From assembly GCA_028689665.1 (NCBI GenBank), contig JAQVCR010000003.1, forward strand, positions 62,001 to 126,000: a DNA stretch of 64,000 bases. Reading direction: 5' to 3'. Positions 16,363 to 26,424 of this stretch are shown here, in pieces. The position numbers and the translations under genes were made by a program. The notes under the pieces were generated by a model, which did not search any database, was not told the DNA's origin, and worked only from the letters and a program-made list of their open reading frames with translations. The first letter of the stretch is position 1; each line of letters starts with the position of its first letter. The stretch comes from Muribaculaceae bacterium (GTDB lineage Bacteria; Bacteroidota; Bacteroidia; Bacteroidales; Muribaculaceae).

Positions 16363-18468
16363 ATGTATAACATAGATGAACTAAACTCAATGGATAATGC
16401 TGAGCTTAATGGCATTGCAAAATCTATGGGTATTAAAAAGCCTGAAGAGGTTGAAGTAGGTGAACTTATTTATAAGATTCTGGATCAACAAGCTATTGAT
16501 ATGGCTCAAGCATCAACTTCGACAGCAAATATCAAAAAAAATAATACTCGCGAACGCAAGCCTAAGGCGACCGCTAAAACAAAAGCTGCTGACGGAGATA
16601 CTGCCAATAGCGATAATTCAAAACAAGTAAAAAAAACGGTTGCTAAAATCAACAATGATGCGGCGTCCGAAAAATCAAGTGAGCCGGCAAAAAAAACTGA
16701 GTTACCTAAAGAGGCACCAAAAAAACGTGCTAATAATCAACAACGCAAGCCGAAAGCACAACCCGAATTAAAAGAAAACACTTCAGTGCCTGAGCAAAAG
16801 CAAGGACAAACATTGCAAGACTCTGCCGACAATGCAAAAGAAGTAGAGACTCCTATTACTAAGGAGAAACTAGAACAGACTGAAGATAATAAGCAATTGA
16901 TTGCAAAACCTAATATTACAGGTGATAATGACCTAAATAATGACCTGCAACCAATAGAGCCTCTCAATAAGCCCAAAGATGAATTTGCCGAATTATTTGG
17001 TAATGCTAAGCCGGTAAATAAGCCTGCTACTTCCCTAGGCGCATTTTTCCCTAAAAGTGAAAAAAAATTATTTGTCCCTCGTTCACAACGCGAAAAAGAA
17101 GAAGCTGCAAGAGCCGCAGAAGAGGCCGCTAGAAAAGCTGCTGAGGAAGCAAATAATGCTCCAATAATTATTAAAGAGCCTGAAGTTGAGAAGCCTAAAC
17201 AACCTCAAAAGCAAAATAATAATAACAACAACAATAAGAAGCAAAGAAATCAACAAAATAATCAGAAGCAACAAAATATTAATCAGAATAACCAGAATAA
17301 CCAAAATAATCAACCTAAACAACAAGCTGTCGAACAAGATATTTATAGCTTTGAAGGTATTTTGAAAGGAACTGGTGTGCTTGAAGTGATGCCCGATGGA
17401 TATGGATTCTTGCGCTCTTCTGACTATAATTATCTTACTTCGCCTGACGATATTTATGTCTCGCAATCGCAGATAAAAACAAATGCGCTAAAAACAGGGG
17501 ATGTTATTGAAGGACCGATTCGTCCTCCTAAAGAGGGCGAAAAATATTTCCCTCTCTGTAGAGTAGATGTCATTAATGGACGTACACCTGAATTCTCTCG
17601 CGACAGAGTGCCGTTTGAACATCTAGTGCCTCTTTTCCCTGAAGAAAAATTTGACTTAACTAGTGGACGTTCGTGCAATATCTCTACTCGCATTGTCGAT
17701 ATGTTTTCGCCTATTGGTAAAGGTCAACGTGGACTTATCGTTGCTCCACCAAAGACGGGAAAAACAGTATTGCTTAAAGATATAGCTAATGCAATATCAG
17801 AGAACCACCCCGATACTTATATGATTATCCTGCTTATCGACGAACGCCCGGAAGAAGTAACCGATATGGCTAGAAGTGTTAATGCCGAAGTCATTGCTTC
17901 TACGTTCGATGAACCGGCGGAGCGACATGTTAAAATCGCTAGTATTGTACTCGAAAAGGCTAAAAGAATGGTCGAATGTGGGCATGATGTCGTTATCCTT
18001 TTAGATTCTATTACTCGTCTTGCGCGCGCTTATAATACTGTATCGCCTGCTTCTGGTAAAATCCTATCCGGAGGTGTCGATGCTAATGCATTGCAAAAAC
18101 CTAAGAGATTCTTTGGCGCTGCCAGAAATATCGAAAACGGTGGCAGCTTAACAATTATTGCTACTGCACTTACCGAAACCGGCTCGAAAATGGACGAAGT
18201 AATATTTGAAGAGTTTAAAGGTACCGGTAATATGGAACTTCAGCTTGACAGAAAGTTATCTAACAAGCGTATGTTCCCCGCAGTTGATATTATCGCATCG
18301 AGTACTCGTCGCGATGATTTATTGCTCAGTGGGGATACCCTTAATAGAATGTGGATACTTCGTCGTTTCTTGAGCGATAGAACTTCCATTGAAGCAATGG
18401 AATTTATTCGCTCGCAGATGGAGCGTACCCGTAATAATGAAGAGTTATTACTTTCAATGAATGGATAA
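16363..18468 (+). CDS. rho: Transcription termination factor Rho with long disordered insert
   Basis: 701 residues against about 420 in E. coli. Residues 1-40 are the Rho N-terminal helical domain ([18 protein letters not shown]). Residues about 45-325 are low-complexity, Lys/Ala/Glu-rich at first and Asn/Gln-rich later, with a run of seven Asn and repeats of QNNQNN. The RNA-binding cold-shock-like domain begins at about 328 ([15 protein letters not shown]), then the ATPase with [18 protein letters not shown] and [13 protein letters not shown]. Rho unwinds RNA from the transcription complex. Large Rho inserts are known in Bacteroides, where they support condensate formation; the same role here is inferred. 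Confidence 0.97.
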   Translation: MYNIDELNSMDNAELNGIAKSMGIKKPEEVEVGELIYKILDQQAIDMAQASTSTANIKKNNTRERKPKATAKTKAADGDTANSDNSKQVKKTVAKINNDAASEKSSEPAKKTELPKEAPKKRANNQQRKPKAQPELKENTSVPEQKQGQTLQDSADNAKEVETPITKEKLEQTEDNKQLIAKPNITGDNDLNNDLQPIEPLNKPKDEFAELFGNAKPVNKPATSLGAFFPKSEKKLFVPRSQREKEEAARAAEEAARKAAEEANNAPIIIKEPEVEKPKQPQKQNNNNNNNKKQRNQQNNQKQQNINQNNQNNQNNQPKQQAVEQDIYSFEGILKGTGVLEVMPDGYGFLRSSDYNYLTSPDDIYVSQSQIKTNALKTGDVIEGPIRPPKEGEKYFPLCRVDVINGRTPEFSRDRVPFEHLVPLFPEEKFDLTSGRSCNISTRIVDMFSPIGKGQRGLIVAPPKTGKTVLLKDIANAISENHPDTYMIILLIDERPEEVTDMARSVNAEVIASTFDEPAERHVKIASIVLEKAKRMVECGHDVVILLDSITRLARAYNTVSPASGKILSGGVDANALQKPKRFFGAARNIENGGSLTIIATALTETGSKMDEVIFEEFKGTGNMELQLDRKLSNKRMFPAVDIIASSTRRDDLLLSGDTLNRMWILRRFLSDRTSIEAMEFIRSQMERTRNNEELLLSMNG

Positions 18469-18494
18469 AATCTAAACCAATATACTAAGACACT

Positions 18495-18533
18495 AAAGGC
18501 GATGCTATTAATAATGGGTATCGCCTTTTTTTG
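18495..18533 (+). terminator. Terminator after rho
   Basis: Arms AAAGGCGAT (18495-18503) and ATCGCCTTT (18520-18528), then a T run. Confidence 0.85.
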
Positions 18534-18641
18534 CTAATATAGAATAATACGTGAAATACTTAAACCCAATTCCTATACATTATGCCGACTCGGTAATACA
18601 GAATAGTCGCATTTCATATAAATAGATAAATTAAAAATTAT

Positions 18642-18649
18642 TATCTTTG
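18642..18649 (+). promoter_or_regulatory. -7 element of ybaK
   Basis: TATCTTTG, 20 bases before the ybaK start codon; no -33 TTTG at proper spacing. Confidence 0.4.
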
Positions 18650-18669
18650 AAGAATGAAAATATTAAGCA

Positions 18670-19161
18670 ATGGCTACGATAAATAAAACCAATGTTGCAA
18701 GATTGCTGGATAAGGCCAAAATTAATTATGAATTAGTGCCTTATGAAGTCGATGAAAATGACTTGGCGGCTACACATATTGCTACGCAATTAAACGAAAA
18801 TATTAAGCAGGTATTTAAAACATTAATATTGCATGGCGATAAAAATGGATATTTCGTTTGTGGCATTCCGGGTGATGATGAGGTAGATCTTAAAAAAGCA
18901 GCGAAGGTTTCGGGAAACAAAAAAGTCGAAATGATAGCAATGAAAGATCTACTTTCTGTTACCGGATATATTAGAGGTGGCTGCTGCCCGATAGGTATGA
19001 AAAAACAATTTCCTACGTTCTTTCATTCTTCGTGTATCGAATTTGAATATATATATGTAAGTGCCGGCATTAGAGGATTACAATTAAAAATAAATCCTAA
19101 TCAATTAGTCGCTTATGTTAATGCTGATTTAGCTGATATTATTAATAATAATTGTGATTAA
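18670..19161 (+). CDS. ybaK: Cys-tRNA(Pro) deacylase YbaK/EbsC
   Basis: 163 residues, the YbaK size. It shows [31 protein letters not shown] split by the usual conserved Lys, and [14 protein letters not shown], the family's substrate-pocket loop. The enzyme hydrolyses Cys mischarged on tRNA-Pro. It leads a three-gene run with aroC and a radical-SAM gene. Confidence 0.92.
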   Translation: MATINKTNVARLLDKAKINYELVPYEVDENDLAATHIATQLNENIKQVFKTLILHGDKNGYFVCGIPGDDEVDLKKAAKVSGNKKVEMIAMKDLLSVTGYIRGGCCPIGMKKQFPTFFHSSCIEFEYIYVSAGIRGLQLKINPNQLVAYVNADLADIINNNCD

Positions 19162-19162
19162 T

Positions 19163-20233
19163 ATGAATGGAATTGGTAGAATATTTAGAGTTACTACGTT
19201 TGGCGAATCTCATGGGGCTGCTTTAGGTGGTGTAATCGAGGGAATGCCGGCTGGTATTACTATTGATTTAAACAAAATTCAATATGAGCTCGATCGTCGT
19301 CGACCGGGACAATCTACAATAGTTACCGCGAGAAGTGAAAAAGATAAAGTCAAAATATTATCTGGTATATTTGAAAATATTACTACCGGCACGCCTATTG
19401 GTTTTGTCGTTGAAAATGAAGATCAACATAGCAATGATTATAATAATATCAAAGATACGTTCAGACCTTCGCACGCCGATTATACTTATCAAGAAAAATA
19501 TGGAATTAGAGATTATAGAGGAGGTGGACGTTCTTCGGCTCGCGAAACTATTTCGCGCGTTGTTGCAGGTGCATTTGCTAAGCAGGCTTTAGAGGCTGTT
19601 GGTATTTCTACTTTTGCTTATACTTCGCAAGTAGGTGAGATTACTATACCTATCGATGACTATTCTGCCGACGACGTTGAGAAGAATATTGTAAGATGCC
19701 CTAATCAGGATGCCGCTGAGTCTATGATTAAGATTATTGAGAAGGTCAAGGCTGAAGGGGATACAATTGGTGGAACTATTACCGGAATAATAAAAGGAGT
19801 GCCTGCCGGACTTGGTGAACCGGTATTCGATAAACTTCATGCATCGTTGGGGGCTGCTATGCTTGGAATTAATGCAGTCAAAGGCTTCGAATATGGCATT
19901 GGTTTTAAGTGCGCTTCAAAGCGAGGAAGTGAAATAATTGATAAATTTTACACCGACGACAAGGGCGGGGTACACACTGTTACTAATTACTCGGGTGGAA
20001 TACAAGGTGGAATAAGCAACGGTGAAGATATATATTTTAGAGTAGCGTTTAAACCCGTCGCTACTTTATTACAGAATGTTGATACTATCGACTGCAATGG
20101 TAATAAAATTGTAATCCACGCCAAAGGCCGCCACGACCCTTGTGTACTACCACGTGCTGTGCCTATAGTTGAGGCTATGTCGGCAATAGTAATACTAGAC
20201 AATTACTTAATTAATAAGACTACGCATCTATAA
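19163..20233 (+). CDS. aroC: Chorismate synthase
   Basis: 356 residues from ATG 19163, directly after the ybaK stop; a GTG three codons earlier is in frame. Signatures: [17 protein letters not shown] at the start, [24 protein letters not shown] in the middle, and [17 protein letters not shown] near the end. It uses reduced FMN to eliminate phosphate from EPSP, giving chorismate for aromatic amino acids. The stop TAA shares its last A with the start of the next gene. Confidence 0.97.
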   Translation: MNGIGRIFRVTTFGESHGAALGGVIEGMPAGITIDLNKIQYELDRRRPGQSTIVTARSEKDKVKILSGIFENITTGTPIGFVVENEDQHSNDYNNIKDTFRPSHADYTYQEKYGIRDYRGGGRSSARETISRVVAGAFAKQALEAVGISTFAYTSQVGEITIPIDDYSADDVEKNIVRCPNQDAAESMIKIIEKVKAEGDTIGGTITGIIKGVPAGLGEPVFDKLHASLGAAMLGINAVKGFEYGIGFKCASKRGSEIIDKFYTDDKGGVHTVTNYSGGIQGGISNGEDIYFRVAFKPVATLLQNVDTIDCNGNKIVIHAKGRHDPCVLPRAVPIVEAMSAIVILDNYLINKTTHL

Positions 20234-21156
20234 TGATTTATGCTGATTATGGATATTATGATTTTGGCGAATTCCTAAAATCAAAATTTAATATTAAAGT
20301 TCAGAAAATATCACTTAATGCAGGCTTTAGTTGCCCGAATCGTGATGGAAACAAGGGCTTTGGGGGCTGTACTTATTGTAATAATCAAACGTTTAATCCC
20401 GATTATTGTAAACCCGAGAAATCAATTACTAAACAACTGGAAGAAGGAAAACTGTTCTTTGCAACTAAATATCCTCAAATGAAATATATAGCTTATTTCC
20501 AAGCTTATACGAATACTTATGGAGATGCGGATTCAGTTATATCTTTATACGAGGAAGCTCTTGCTGTCGATGATGTGGTGGGTATTATTATTGGCACTCG
20601 ACCCGATTGTATGCCCGATAAACTCCTAAATTATTTGTCAGTCTTATCTCAGAGAGTTTTTGTTCTTGTAGAGTATGGAGTGGAAACAGCAAACGATAAT
20701 ACGCTAATTATTATTAATCGTGGACACTCATGGGGCGATACCGTCGATGCAATTATGCGAACCAATAAAGCCGGAGTTATGTGTGGCGCTCATATAATAC
20801 TTGGATTGCCGGGTGAGAATGTTAATGATATGCTATATACTGCAGTACAATTAGCAAAATTGCCTATATCTACATTGAAAATTCATCAGCTCCAACTAAT
20901 TCGTGGAACTAAATTGCTTTATCAAGTCGAAAAAGATGAATTAAGGATAATCAAATGGAACGCTGAAGAATATATTAGAGTTTGTGCCGAATTTATCCAA
21001 TACATTCCTCAACGAATTTCTTTAGAGAGATTTGTTTCGCAATCGCCTGCCGATTTATTGGTGTCTCCCAAGTGGGGCTTGAAAAATTATGAATTTACAA
21101 ACCTGTTTAATAATTACATTAAAGCTAATAAAATTAAGCAGGGTGCGAATGCTTAA
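20233..21156 (+). CDS. Radical SAM protein, YhcC/TIGR01212 family
   Basis: 307 residues. Iron-sulfur cluster Cys are in CPNRDGNKGFGGCTYC, with the eight-residue first spacing of the TIGR01212 group. Other family landmarks: YFQAYTNTY, GTRPDC, LVEYGVET, HIILGLPGE. The substrate is not settled for this family; tRNA or cofactor modification has been proposed. It is translationally coupled to aroC (TAATG). Confidence 0.88.
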   Translation: MIYADYGYYDFGEFLKSKFNIKVQKISLNAGFSCPNRDGNKGFGGCTYCNNQTFNPDYCKPEKSITKQLEEGKLFFATKYPQMKYIAYFQAYTNTYGDADSVISLYEEALAVDDVVGIIIGTRPDCMPDKLLNYLSVLSQRVFVLVEYGVETANDNTLIIINRGHSWGDTVDAIMRTNKAGVMCGAHIILGLPGENVNDMLYTAVQLAKLPISTLKIHQLQLIRGTKLLYQVEKDELRIIKWNAEEYIRVCAEFIQYIPQRISLERFVSQSPADLLVSPKWGLKNYEFTNLFNNYIKANKIKQGANA

Positions 21157-21157
21157 T

Positions 21158-21652
21158 CTAATATTCTATTTTATCAGTTTTACTTTGCCATTTCTCAAAG
21201 GCTAAAATAGCATCTGTTTCTTCCATTCTAACACATGGAATATATCGTAATGTCGGGAGCTTGTCAATCTCTTCATAGATAAAACTGTCATCAAAATTTA
21301 TTGCTTTTGCATCATCTTTTGTGTTACCATAGAAAATACGGCTTACTCCTGCCCAATATAATGCACTTAAACACATCGGACATGGCTCGCACGAACTATA
21401 AACGGTGCAACCGTCTAACTTGAAATTCTTCTCTCTTCGGCAGGCATTCCTTATTGCATTAACTTCGGCGTGCGCTGTCGGGTCATTATCTAAGGTGACG
21501 GTGTTGGTGCCTGTCGAAACGATTTCTCCTCCTTTTACTATTACTGCGCCAAATGGACCTCCACCTTTATCAATATTATTAAATGCTAGGTCGCAGGCTA
21601 TTTTCATAAATTTACGATCTTCTTCGCTAACTTTTATATTTACATCCTTCAT
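21158..21652 (-). CDS. Guanine/cytidine-type nucleoside deaminase
   Basis: 164 residues. Zinc ligands and catalytic Glu are His61-Ala-Glu63 and Cys91/Cys94 in SCEPCPMC, the CDA fold of guanine deaminases and related enzymes. The Bacteroidota-type C-terminus FIYEEIDKLP...FEKWQ suggests guanine deaminase (guanine to xanthine), but cytosine or tRNA adenosine deamination cannot be excluded. It converges on the radical-SAM gene with one base between stops. Confidence 0.85.
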   Translation of the reverse strand: MKDVNIKVSEEDRKFMKIACDLAFNNIDKGGGPFGAVIVKGGEIVSTGTNTVTLDNDPTAHAEVNAIRNACRREKNFKLDGCTVYSSCEPCPMCLSALYWAGVSRIFYGNTKDDAKAINFDDSFIYEEIDKLPTLRYIPCVRMEETDAILAFEKWQSKTDKIEY

Positions 21653-21815
21653 ATCTATGTCTTTTTATTTTTAACGCAACTAAGTTAATAAATTATATTT
21701 AATCTAATATGCTTATTTGAAAATATTACATTTCATTCAATTTTATTGCAAATTAATATTTCTAAAAGTTGCATTATAGATTATAAAATATTACATTTGT
21801 AAAAAATTGGATTAA

Positions 21816-22109
21816 ATGGCGATCGATTTGCAGAATACTTTGATTCGTTTGAGTAGTAAAACTACAGTTCTTGTAGCTAAATACCACGCATTAGAAGATG
21901 AGAAAAAACGAATTGAAGACGTTAATGTTTCACAAGAAGAAGAAATTAAAAAATTGAAAATGGATATTGAGCGTTTAAGAATTGATAATGAATATCTTAA
22001 AATCGCACGGTCGATATCTATGGACTCAATGGAACTTGCGAAAAGTAAAGCTGTTATTTCTGATTTGGTGCGGGATGTCGATAAATGCATTGCTCAATTA
22101 AATGATTGA
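21816..22109 (+). CDS. Small coiled-coil protein upstream of zapA
   Basis: 97 residues, almost all predicted coiled coil: leucine and charged heptads from about 5 to 75 (LVAKYHALEDEKKRIED, EEIKKLKMDIERLR). Length and position before zapA recall ZapB-like or similar divisome partners, but I cannot show homology. It overlaps nothing; zapA begins 4 bases after its stop. Confidence 0.75.
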   Translation: MAIDLQNTLIRLSSKTTVLVAKYHALEDEKKRIEDVNVSQEEEIKKLKMDIERLRIDNEYLKIARSISMDSMELAKSKAVISDLVRDVDKCIAQLND

Positions 22110-22113
22110 TGCT

Positions 22114-22452
22114 ATGGCACAAGAGGATATATTTCAAATTACGATAAGAGTTGCCGATATACCGGAATTTACGCTTACTATTAGGCGAGATGAGGAGGAA
22201 CTGTATAGAATGGCAATTAGAGATGTTAATAAATTATGGAGTAATTGGAAAGGAATTGTTAAAGACAAAGATTCCAACAAGATTATTACCGTTATTGCTT
22301 TAAGATATGCAAAGCAATTTTATAAGGCAATGTCTCAAATGAAGAGTGAAGACGAGCAACATGCTCTTCTTGAGAATGAAACATTACAGATTCTTGGGAA
22401 TTTTGAAAAGGAAATTGATAATATTCTCTTAGATATAAATGGAGATCTATAG
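22114..22452 (+). CDS. zapA: Cell division protein ZapA
   Basis: 112 residues from the ATG at 22114 (MAQEDIF); an upstream ATG at 22102 overlaps the preceding gene. The N-terminal strand pair ITIRVADIPEFTLTIRRDEEELYR followed by a long helical tail is the ZapA plan. ZapA bundles FtsZ at midcell. The preceding coiled-coil gene may encode its partner. Confidence 0.85.
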   Translation: MAQEDIFQITIRVADIPEFTLTIRRDEEELYRMAIRDVNKLWSNWKGIVKDKDSNKIITVIALRYAKQFYKAMSQMKSEDEQHALLENETLQILGNFEKEIDNILLDINGDL

Positions 22453-22499
22453 ATCTTCTGATATTTGAAGAATTTTTTAAATTAAATATTTGATTACCT

Positions 22500-22550
22500 G
22501 CACTATCTATTAGATTGCCTTAAGCGATCTATATGACGGTGCTTTTTTTT
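22500..22550 (+). terminator. Structured hairpin with T run between zapA and rny
   Basis: Pairing GCAC...GTGC at the base, a 3-by-3 internal loop, and an inner 8-bp stem TAGATTGC/GCGATCTA with loop CTTAA, then eight T (22543-22550). Terminates the zapA operon; a TTTG/ATATTTG pair just upstream (22461-22492) could also make this a short independent RNA. Confidence 0.65.
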
Positions 22551-22567
22551 ATAAATACAATTACAAA

Positions 22568-24109
22568 ATGGATATAATTGAGATTCTATTTTTCAGTGGT
22601 GGTTCCTTAGCTGTAGGAGTGATAGGAACTTTAATAATAAATCGAGTGATTTCTCGTGCTAGAGCTAAGGGGATAATCGATGAAGCTAAGCTTGAAGCTG
22701 AAGTACTAAAAAAGAATAAACTCCTCGAGGCAAAAGAAGAGGAGATGAAGATTAAATCAGAAGCTGAGAAATCGGCCAACGCTCGTATGTCGAAAGTTCA
22801 ATCGGCTGAGTCTAGAATTAAACAAAGAGAGCTGCAACTTAATCAAATGCAATCTGATATACAAAGAAAAAAATCGGAGAACGATTCACTTAAAGTAAAC
22901 CTTGACAATCAGTTGGGTATGATTGAAATTAAGAAGACGGAGCTCGATAAAATGCAGAAGAATATTCAAGAAACGCTCGAACATGTTTCTGGACTTTCGG
23001 CTGACGAGGCTAAAGAAAAATTAGTTGAATCTCTTAAAGACGAAGCTAAAACGGCTGCTGCTTCTTATATTAATGACATTATGGACGACGCTAAATTAAC
23101 TGCTAATAAAGAAGCTAAACGTATTGTCGTCCAATCTATTCAACGGGTTGCTACCGAGACTGCTATCGAAAATGCAGTTACTGTTTTCCATATTGATAGC
23201 GATGAAATTAAAGGTAGAATTATCGGCCGTGAAGGTCGGAATATTAGAGCTTTAGAGGCTGCTACCGGTATAGAAATTATTGTTGATGATACCCCCGAAG
23301 CTATTGTCCTTTCCGGATTCGACCCGGTAAGAAGAGAAATTGCCAGATTGGCTCTCCACCAATTAGTTGCCGATGGACGTATTCACCCTGCTCGTATCGA
23401 GGAGGTCGTTACTAAAGTTAGAAAACAAGTTGAAGAGGAAATTATTGAGACGGGTAAAAGAACTGCAATCGATTTGGGTATTCATGGACTTCACCCTGAA
23501 TTAATTAGACTGGTTGGTAAAATGAAATATCGCTCTAGCTATGGGCAAAATCTACTGCAACACTCGCGTGAAACTGCTAATTTATGTGCTATTATGGCAT
23601 CTGAGCTGGGGCTTAATCCGAAAAAAGCACGCCGTGCCGGACTTTTACACGATATAGGTAAAGTGCCTGATGAAGAACCTGAATTGCCACACGCAGTTCT
23701 CGGTATGAAGTTGGCTGAGAAATTTAAAGAAAAACCCGATATTTGCAATGCTATAGGCGCTCACCACGATGAAGTAGAACAAAATAGCCTGTTTGCTCCT
23801 ATCGTTCAAGTTTGTGATGCTATTTCTGGCGCTAGACCAGGCGCTCGTCGTGAGGTAGTTGAAGCTTATATTAAACGCCTTAATGATTTGGAACAATTAG
23901 CTCTATCTTATCCGGGGGTATTGAAAACATACGCTATTCAAGCCGGTAGAGAATTAAGAGTAATTGTCGGCGCTGATAAAATCGACGACGTCGAAACCGA
24001 AAAATTATCCGCTGAGATAGCTAAGCGCATACAAGATGAGATGACTTATCCAGGACAAGTTCGTATTACTGTTATTCGTGAAACTCGTGCTGTAAGTTTC
24101 GCCAAATAG
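22568..24109 (+). CDS. rny: Ribonuclease Y
   Basis: 513 residues. Membrane anchor at about 5-24 ([20 protein letters not shown]), a long coiled coil to about 200, a KH RNA-binding domain ([19 protein letters not shown]), then an HD domain with [15 protein letters not shown] and HHDEV. RNase Y is the membrane-bound endoribonuclease that initiates mRNA decay. It lies directly upstream of a RicT-like gene (14 bases), whose B. subtilis homologue steers RNase Y. Confidence 0.95.
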   Translation: MDIIEILFFSGGSLAVGVIGTLIINRVISRARAKGIIDEAKLEAEVLKKNKLLEAKEEEMKIKSEAEKSANARMSKVQSAESRIKQRELQLNQMQSDIQRKKSENDSLKVNLDNQLGMIEIKKTELDKMQKNIQETLEHVSGLSADEAKEKLVESLKDEAKTAAASYINDIMDDAKLTANKEAKRIVVQSIQRVATETAIENAVTVFHIDSDEIKGRIIGREGRNIRALEAATGIEIIVDDTPEAIVLSGFDPVRREIARLALHQLVADGRIHPARIEEVVTKVRKQVEEEIIETGKRTAIDLGIHGLHPELIRLVGKMKYRSSYGQNLLQHSRETANLCAIMASELGLNPKKARRAGLLHDIGKVPDEEPELPHAVLGMKLAEKFKEKPDICNAIGAHHDEVEQNSLFAPIVQVCDAISGARPGARREVVEAYIKRLNDLEQLALSYPGVLKTYAIQAGRELRVIVGADKIDDVETEKLSAEIAKRIQDEMTYPGQVRITVIRETRAVSFAK

Positions 24110-24123
24110 TATCGGAGGCTGTA

Positions 24124-25569
24124 ATGAGTATTGAAAACGAAAAAGAATGCGATAAAAGTTGTGGCGCTTGTCCTAACGATAGCGACTGCAACAACTGTGG
24201 CAGACAATGCAACTCCGATTGTAGCAATTGCCAGAATTCCTGCTGTGGGGGGCTGAGAAATAAACTCCAATCGAGCAACTGGCTCGAGGATATTCCTGCT
24301 TCTTATAACGATTACGAAATGGTGGAGGTGCAATTTAAAAACACCCGTAAAAACTTCTATCGTAATACTAATAATCTAGATTTAAACGTTGGTGATGTCG
24401 TGGCTGTCGAGGCTACTCCGGGACATGATATAGGCAGAATTACAATGACCGGTAAGCTCGTGAAAATCCAAATGAAAAAGGCGAACTTGCGCCAAGACGT
24501 TGAGATCCTTAGAGTTTTCCGACATGCTAAACCTAATGATATTGAACGCTTTGAAGCTGCTAAAGCAAGAGAAAGCGATACAATGATACGCTCGCGTAAA
24601 ATTGCTGAAGACCTAAAACTAAATATGAAAATTGGTGATGTCGAATACCAAGGTGATGGCAACAAAGCAATTTTCTATTATATAGCCGATGAACGAGTCG
24701 ACTTTCGTCAATTAATTAAAATTCTAGCCGATACTTTTAAAATCCGGGTGGAAATGAAACAAATTGGGGCAAGACAAGAAGCTGGCAGAATTGGTGGTAT
24801 TGGCCCTTGTGGCCGTCCTTTATGTTGCTCTAGCTGGATGAATAATTTCGTTTCTGTCTCTACCAGTGCGGCGCGTTATCAAGATATTTCACTTAATCCA
24901 CAGAAACTTGCCGGACAATGTGCTAAACTCAAATGTTGTCTAAACTTTGAGGTCGACACTTACGTCGAAGGTGTCAAGAAAATGCCTTCGCGTGATGTAC
25001 AATTATATACTCGGGATAATGTTTACTTCCATTTCAAATCCGATGTGTTTAAACGTGAGATCACTTATTCTACCGATAGGCAGATGCCGGCTAATCTCAT
25101 TACTATCGACGCAGCAAGAGTATTTGAGGTGATGGCATTAAACCGACAAGGGGCTAAACCTGAACAATTATTACCCGATGGTAAAGCTAAAGCGGCTGAG
25201 AAAAAAGAATTTGGTGATATTATTGGTCAAGATAGTGTAACTAGATTTGATAAGGTTAAGAAAAAAACGAAAACCAAAATGAGGGGGAATATTAATGGCG
25301 ATGACCAAGATCCTGATTCAAATAATCTGCAACAACGTCAGCAACGTCAGCAACGTGCCCCTAATCAACAAAATAACAATTTCCAAATGAGGCAACCTCG
25401 TGATCCTCGTGAACAAAATGAAGCGAGACAGCAACGTGAGCCTCGCAATTTTAATCGTCGTAAAAGTTTTACTCCGAGAAATAGAGGAGACCAACCACAA
25501 AGGGAGCAGAATGTAAATAATAATGCAAATGGGTCTAATCTTAACAATAATCCGAAATCTGAAAATTAA
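24124..25569 (+). CDS. ricT: RicT/YaaT-like PSP1-domain protein with Cys-rich head and disordered tail
   Basis: 481 residues; B. subtilis RicT is about 275. Residues 1-41 hold ten Cys in CxxC-like spacings. The PSP1 core follows (about 65-330), with GPCGRPLCCSSW and GQCAKLKCCLNFE, the Cys motifs of RicT. From about 385 the tail is Arg/Gln/Asn-rich (QQRQQRQQRAPNQQNNN). In B. subtilis, RicT with RicA and RicF forms an iron-sulfur complex that modulates RNase Y cleavage. Direct adjacency to rny suggests the same link here; the Cys-rich head might replace the missing partners. That last point is inference. Confidence 0.85.
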   Translation: MSIENEKECDKSCGACPNDSDCNNCGRQCNSDCSNCQNSCCGGLRNKLQSSNWLEDIPASYNDYEMVEVQFKNTRKNFYRNTNNLDLNVGDVVAVEATPGHDIGRITMTGKLVKIQMKKANLRQDVEILRVFRHAKPNDIERFEAAKARESDTMIRSRKIAEDLKLNMKIGDVEYQGDGNKAIFYYIADERVDFRQLIKILADTFKIRVEMKQIGARQEAGRIGGIGPCGRPLCCSSWMNNFVSVSTSAARYQDISLNPQKLAGQCAKLKCCLNFEVDTYVEGVKKMPSRDVQLYTRDNVYFHFKSDVFKREITYSTDRQMPANLITIDAARVFEVMALNRQGAKPEQLLPDGKAKAAEKKEFGDIIGQDSVTRFDKVKKKTKTKMRGNINGDDQDPDSNNLQQRQQRQQRAPNQQNNNFQMRQPRDPREQNEARQQREPRNFNRRKSFTPRNRGDQPQREQNVNNNANGSNLNNNPKSEN

Positions 25570-26020
25570 TTTTCTTTTTGGATCCTTAATAATATTATCG
25601 TGCTTGGGAGATTCTTGTTCTTCCAAGCATACTTATTATAGCGATTTTATTGATATCCCAAAATCTGGGTGGCTGGCCAATGAACCAATAACGTTCGATA
25701 TTGCCGATAGCTTAAATTATGATGGGCTAAATGTATTGACTATACGCCATGATAATTTCTATAATTACAGAAATTTATGGCTGTTTATCGACTACATCGC
25801 TATAAATAAAGAAATCAAAAGAGATACTTTAGAATTGAAATTAGCCGATATCTATGGTAATTGGTATGGTAATGGTTTTGGATCTACTTATGAATTCAAT
25901 ATCTACCTTAAACCATTATTTAAAGCTAATCAATTGAAACGTATAGTCGTGTGGCAAGCTATGAGAGATGATACTCTGTCTAATATTATTAATATAGGGC
26001 TTGCTAAAGTCGAAAAATAA
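25523..26020 (+). CDS. gldH: GldH-type gliding motility lipoprotein
   Basis: 165 residues in the widest frame, overlapping ricT by 47 bases; the true start is unsure (ATG 25523 or 25529, or a non-ATG codon nearer 25560). The segment FLFGSLIILSC is a lipoprotein signal with Cys at the end, followed by SSKHTYYSDFIDIP. The body matches GldH, part of the outer-envelope machinery linked to type IX secretion and gliding. Non-gliding Bacteroidales also keep it. It follows ricT, a known conserved neighbourhood. Confidence 0.8.
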   Translation: MQMGLILTIIRNLKINFLFGSLIILSCLGDSCSSKHTYYSDFIDIPKSGWLANEPITFDIADSLNYDGLNVLTIRHDNFYNYRNLWLFIDYIAINKEIKRDTLELKLADIYGNWYGNGFGSTYEFNIYLKPLFKANQLKRIVVWQAMRDDTLSNIINIGLAKVEK

Positions 26021-26030
26021 TTCTATTTAT

Positions 26031-26062
26031 TTTGTTGCATTAAGTAGTTTGTTCTACCTTTG
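26031..26062 (+). promoter_or_regulatory. Promoter of lrgAB
   Basis: TTTG (26031-26034) and TACCTTTG (26055-26062) exactly 20 bp apart, a full match to the phylum consensus, 26 bases before the lrgA start. Confidence 0.8.
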
Positions 26063-26088
26063 CGCATTGTTTTAAGTTTATTTTAAAT

Positions 26089-26424
26089 ATGATTATTCAG
26101 TGTGCAATTATCTTTGGGTGTCTCGCATTAGGCGAATTGCTAGTTTGGTTAACCGGTATTAAATTGCCTTCAAGCATTATAGGAATGCTTATTCTTACTC
26201 TATTATTAAAATTAAAGATTGTAAAATTACGTCAAGTTGAACGACTATCTAATTTCCTTGTTAAGAATCTTGGGTTTTTCTTTGTCCCTGCTGCGGTATC
26301 GTTAATGCTCTATTTCGACATTATTAAGGCTCAATGGCTGCCTATTCTGGGAGCATCAGCAATTAGTACGATATTGGTAATTATAGTTACCGGGTGGATT
26401 CATCAACTTATGCGAAGAATATAA
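26089..26424 (+). CDS. lrgA: CidA/LrgA-family membrane protein
   Basis: 111 residues with about four membrane spans and the family motif WLTGIKLPSSIIGMLIL. Holin-like proteins of this family were studied for murein hydrolase control, and some homologues carry small carboxylates. The stop overlaps the next start (TAATG). Confidence 0.88.
   Translation: MIIQCAIIFGCLALGELLVWLTGIKLPSSIIGMLILTLLLKLKIVKLRQVERLSNFLVKNLGFFFVPAAVSLMLYFDIIKAQWLPILGASAISTILVIIVTGWIHQLMRRI

Noticed and set aside
17083-17466. 127-codon ORF antisense to rho
   Set aside because: It is the shadow of the Asn/Gln codons (AAT/CAA read backward as Ile/Leu), no independent signals.
22453-22560. 6S RNA gene
   Set aside because: The gap between zapA and rny is only about 115 bases and a full 6S fold with a long central bubble cannot be drawn; kept as a hairpin/terminator.
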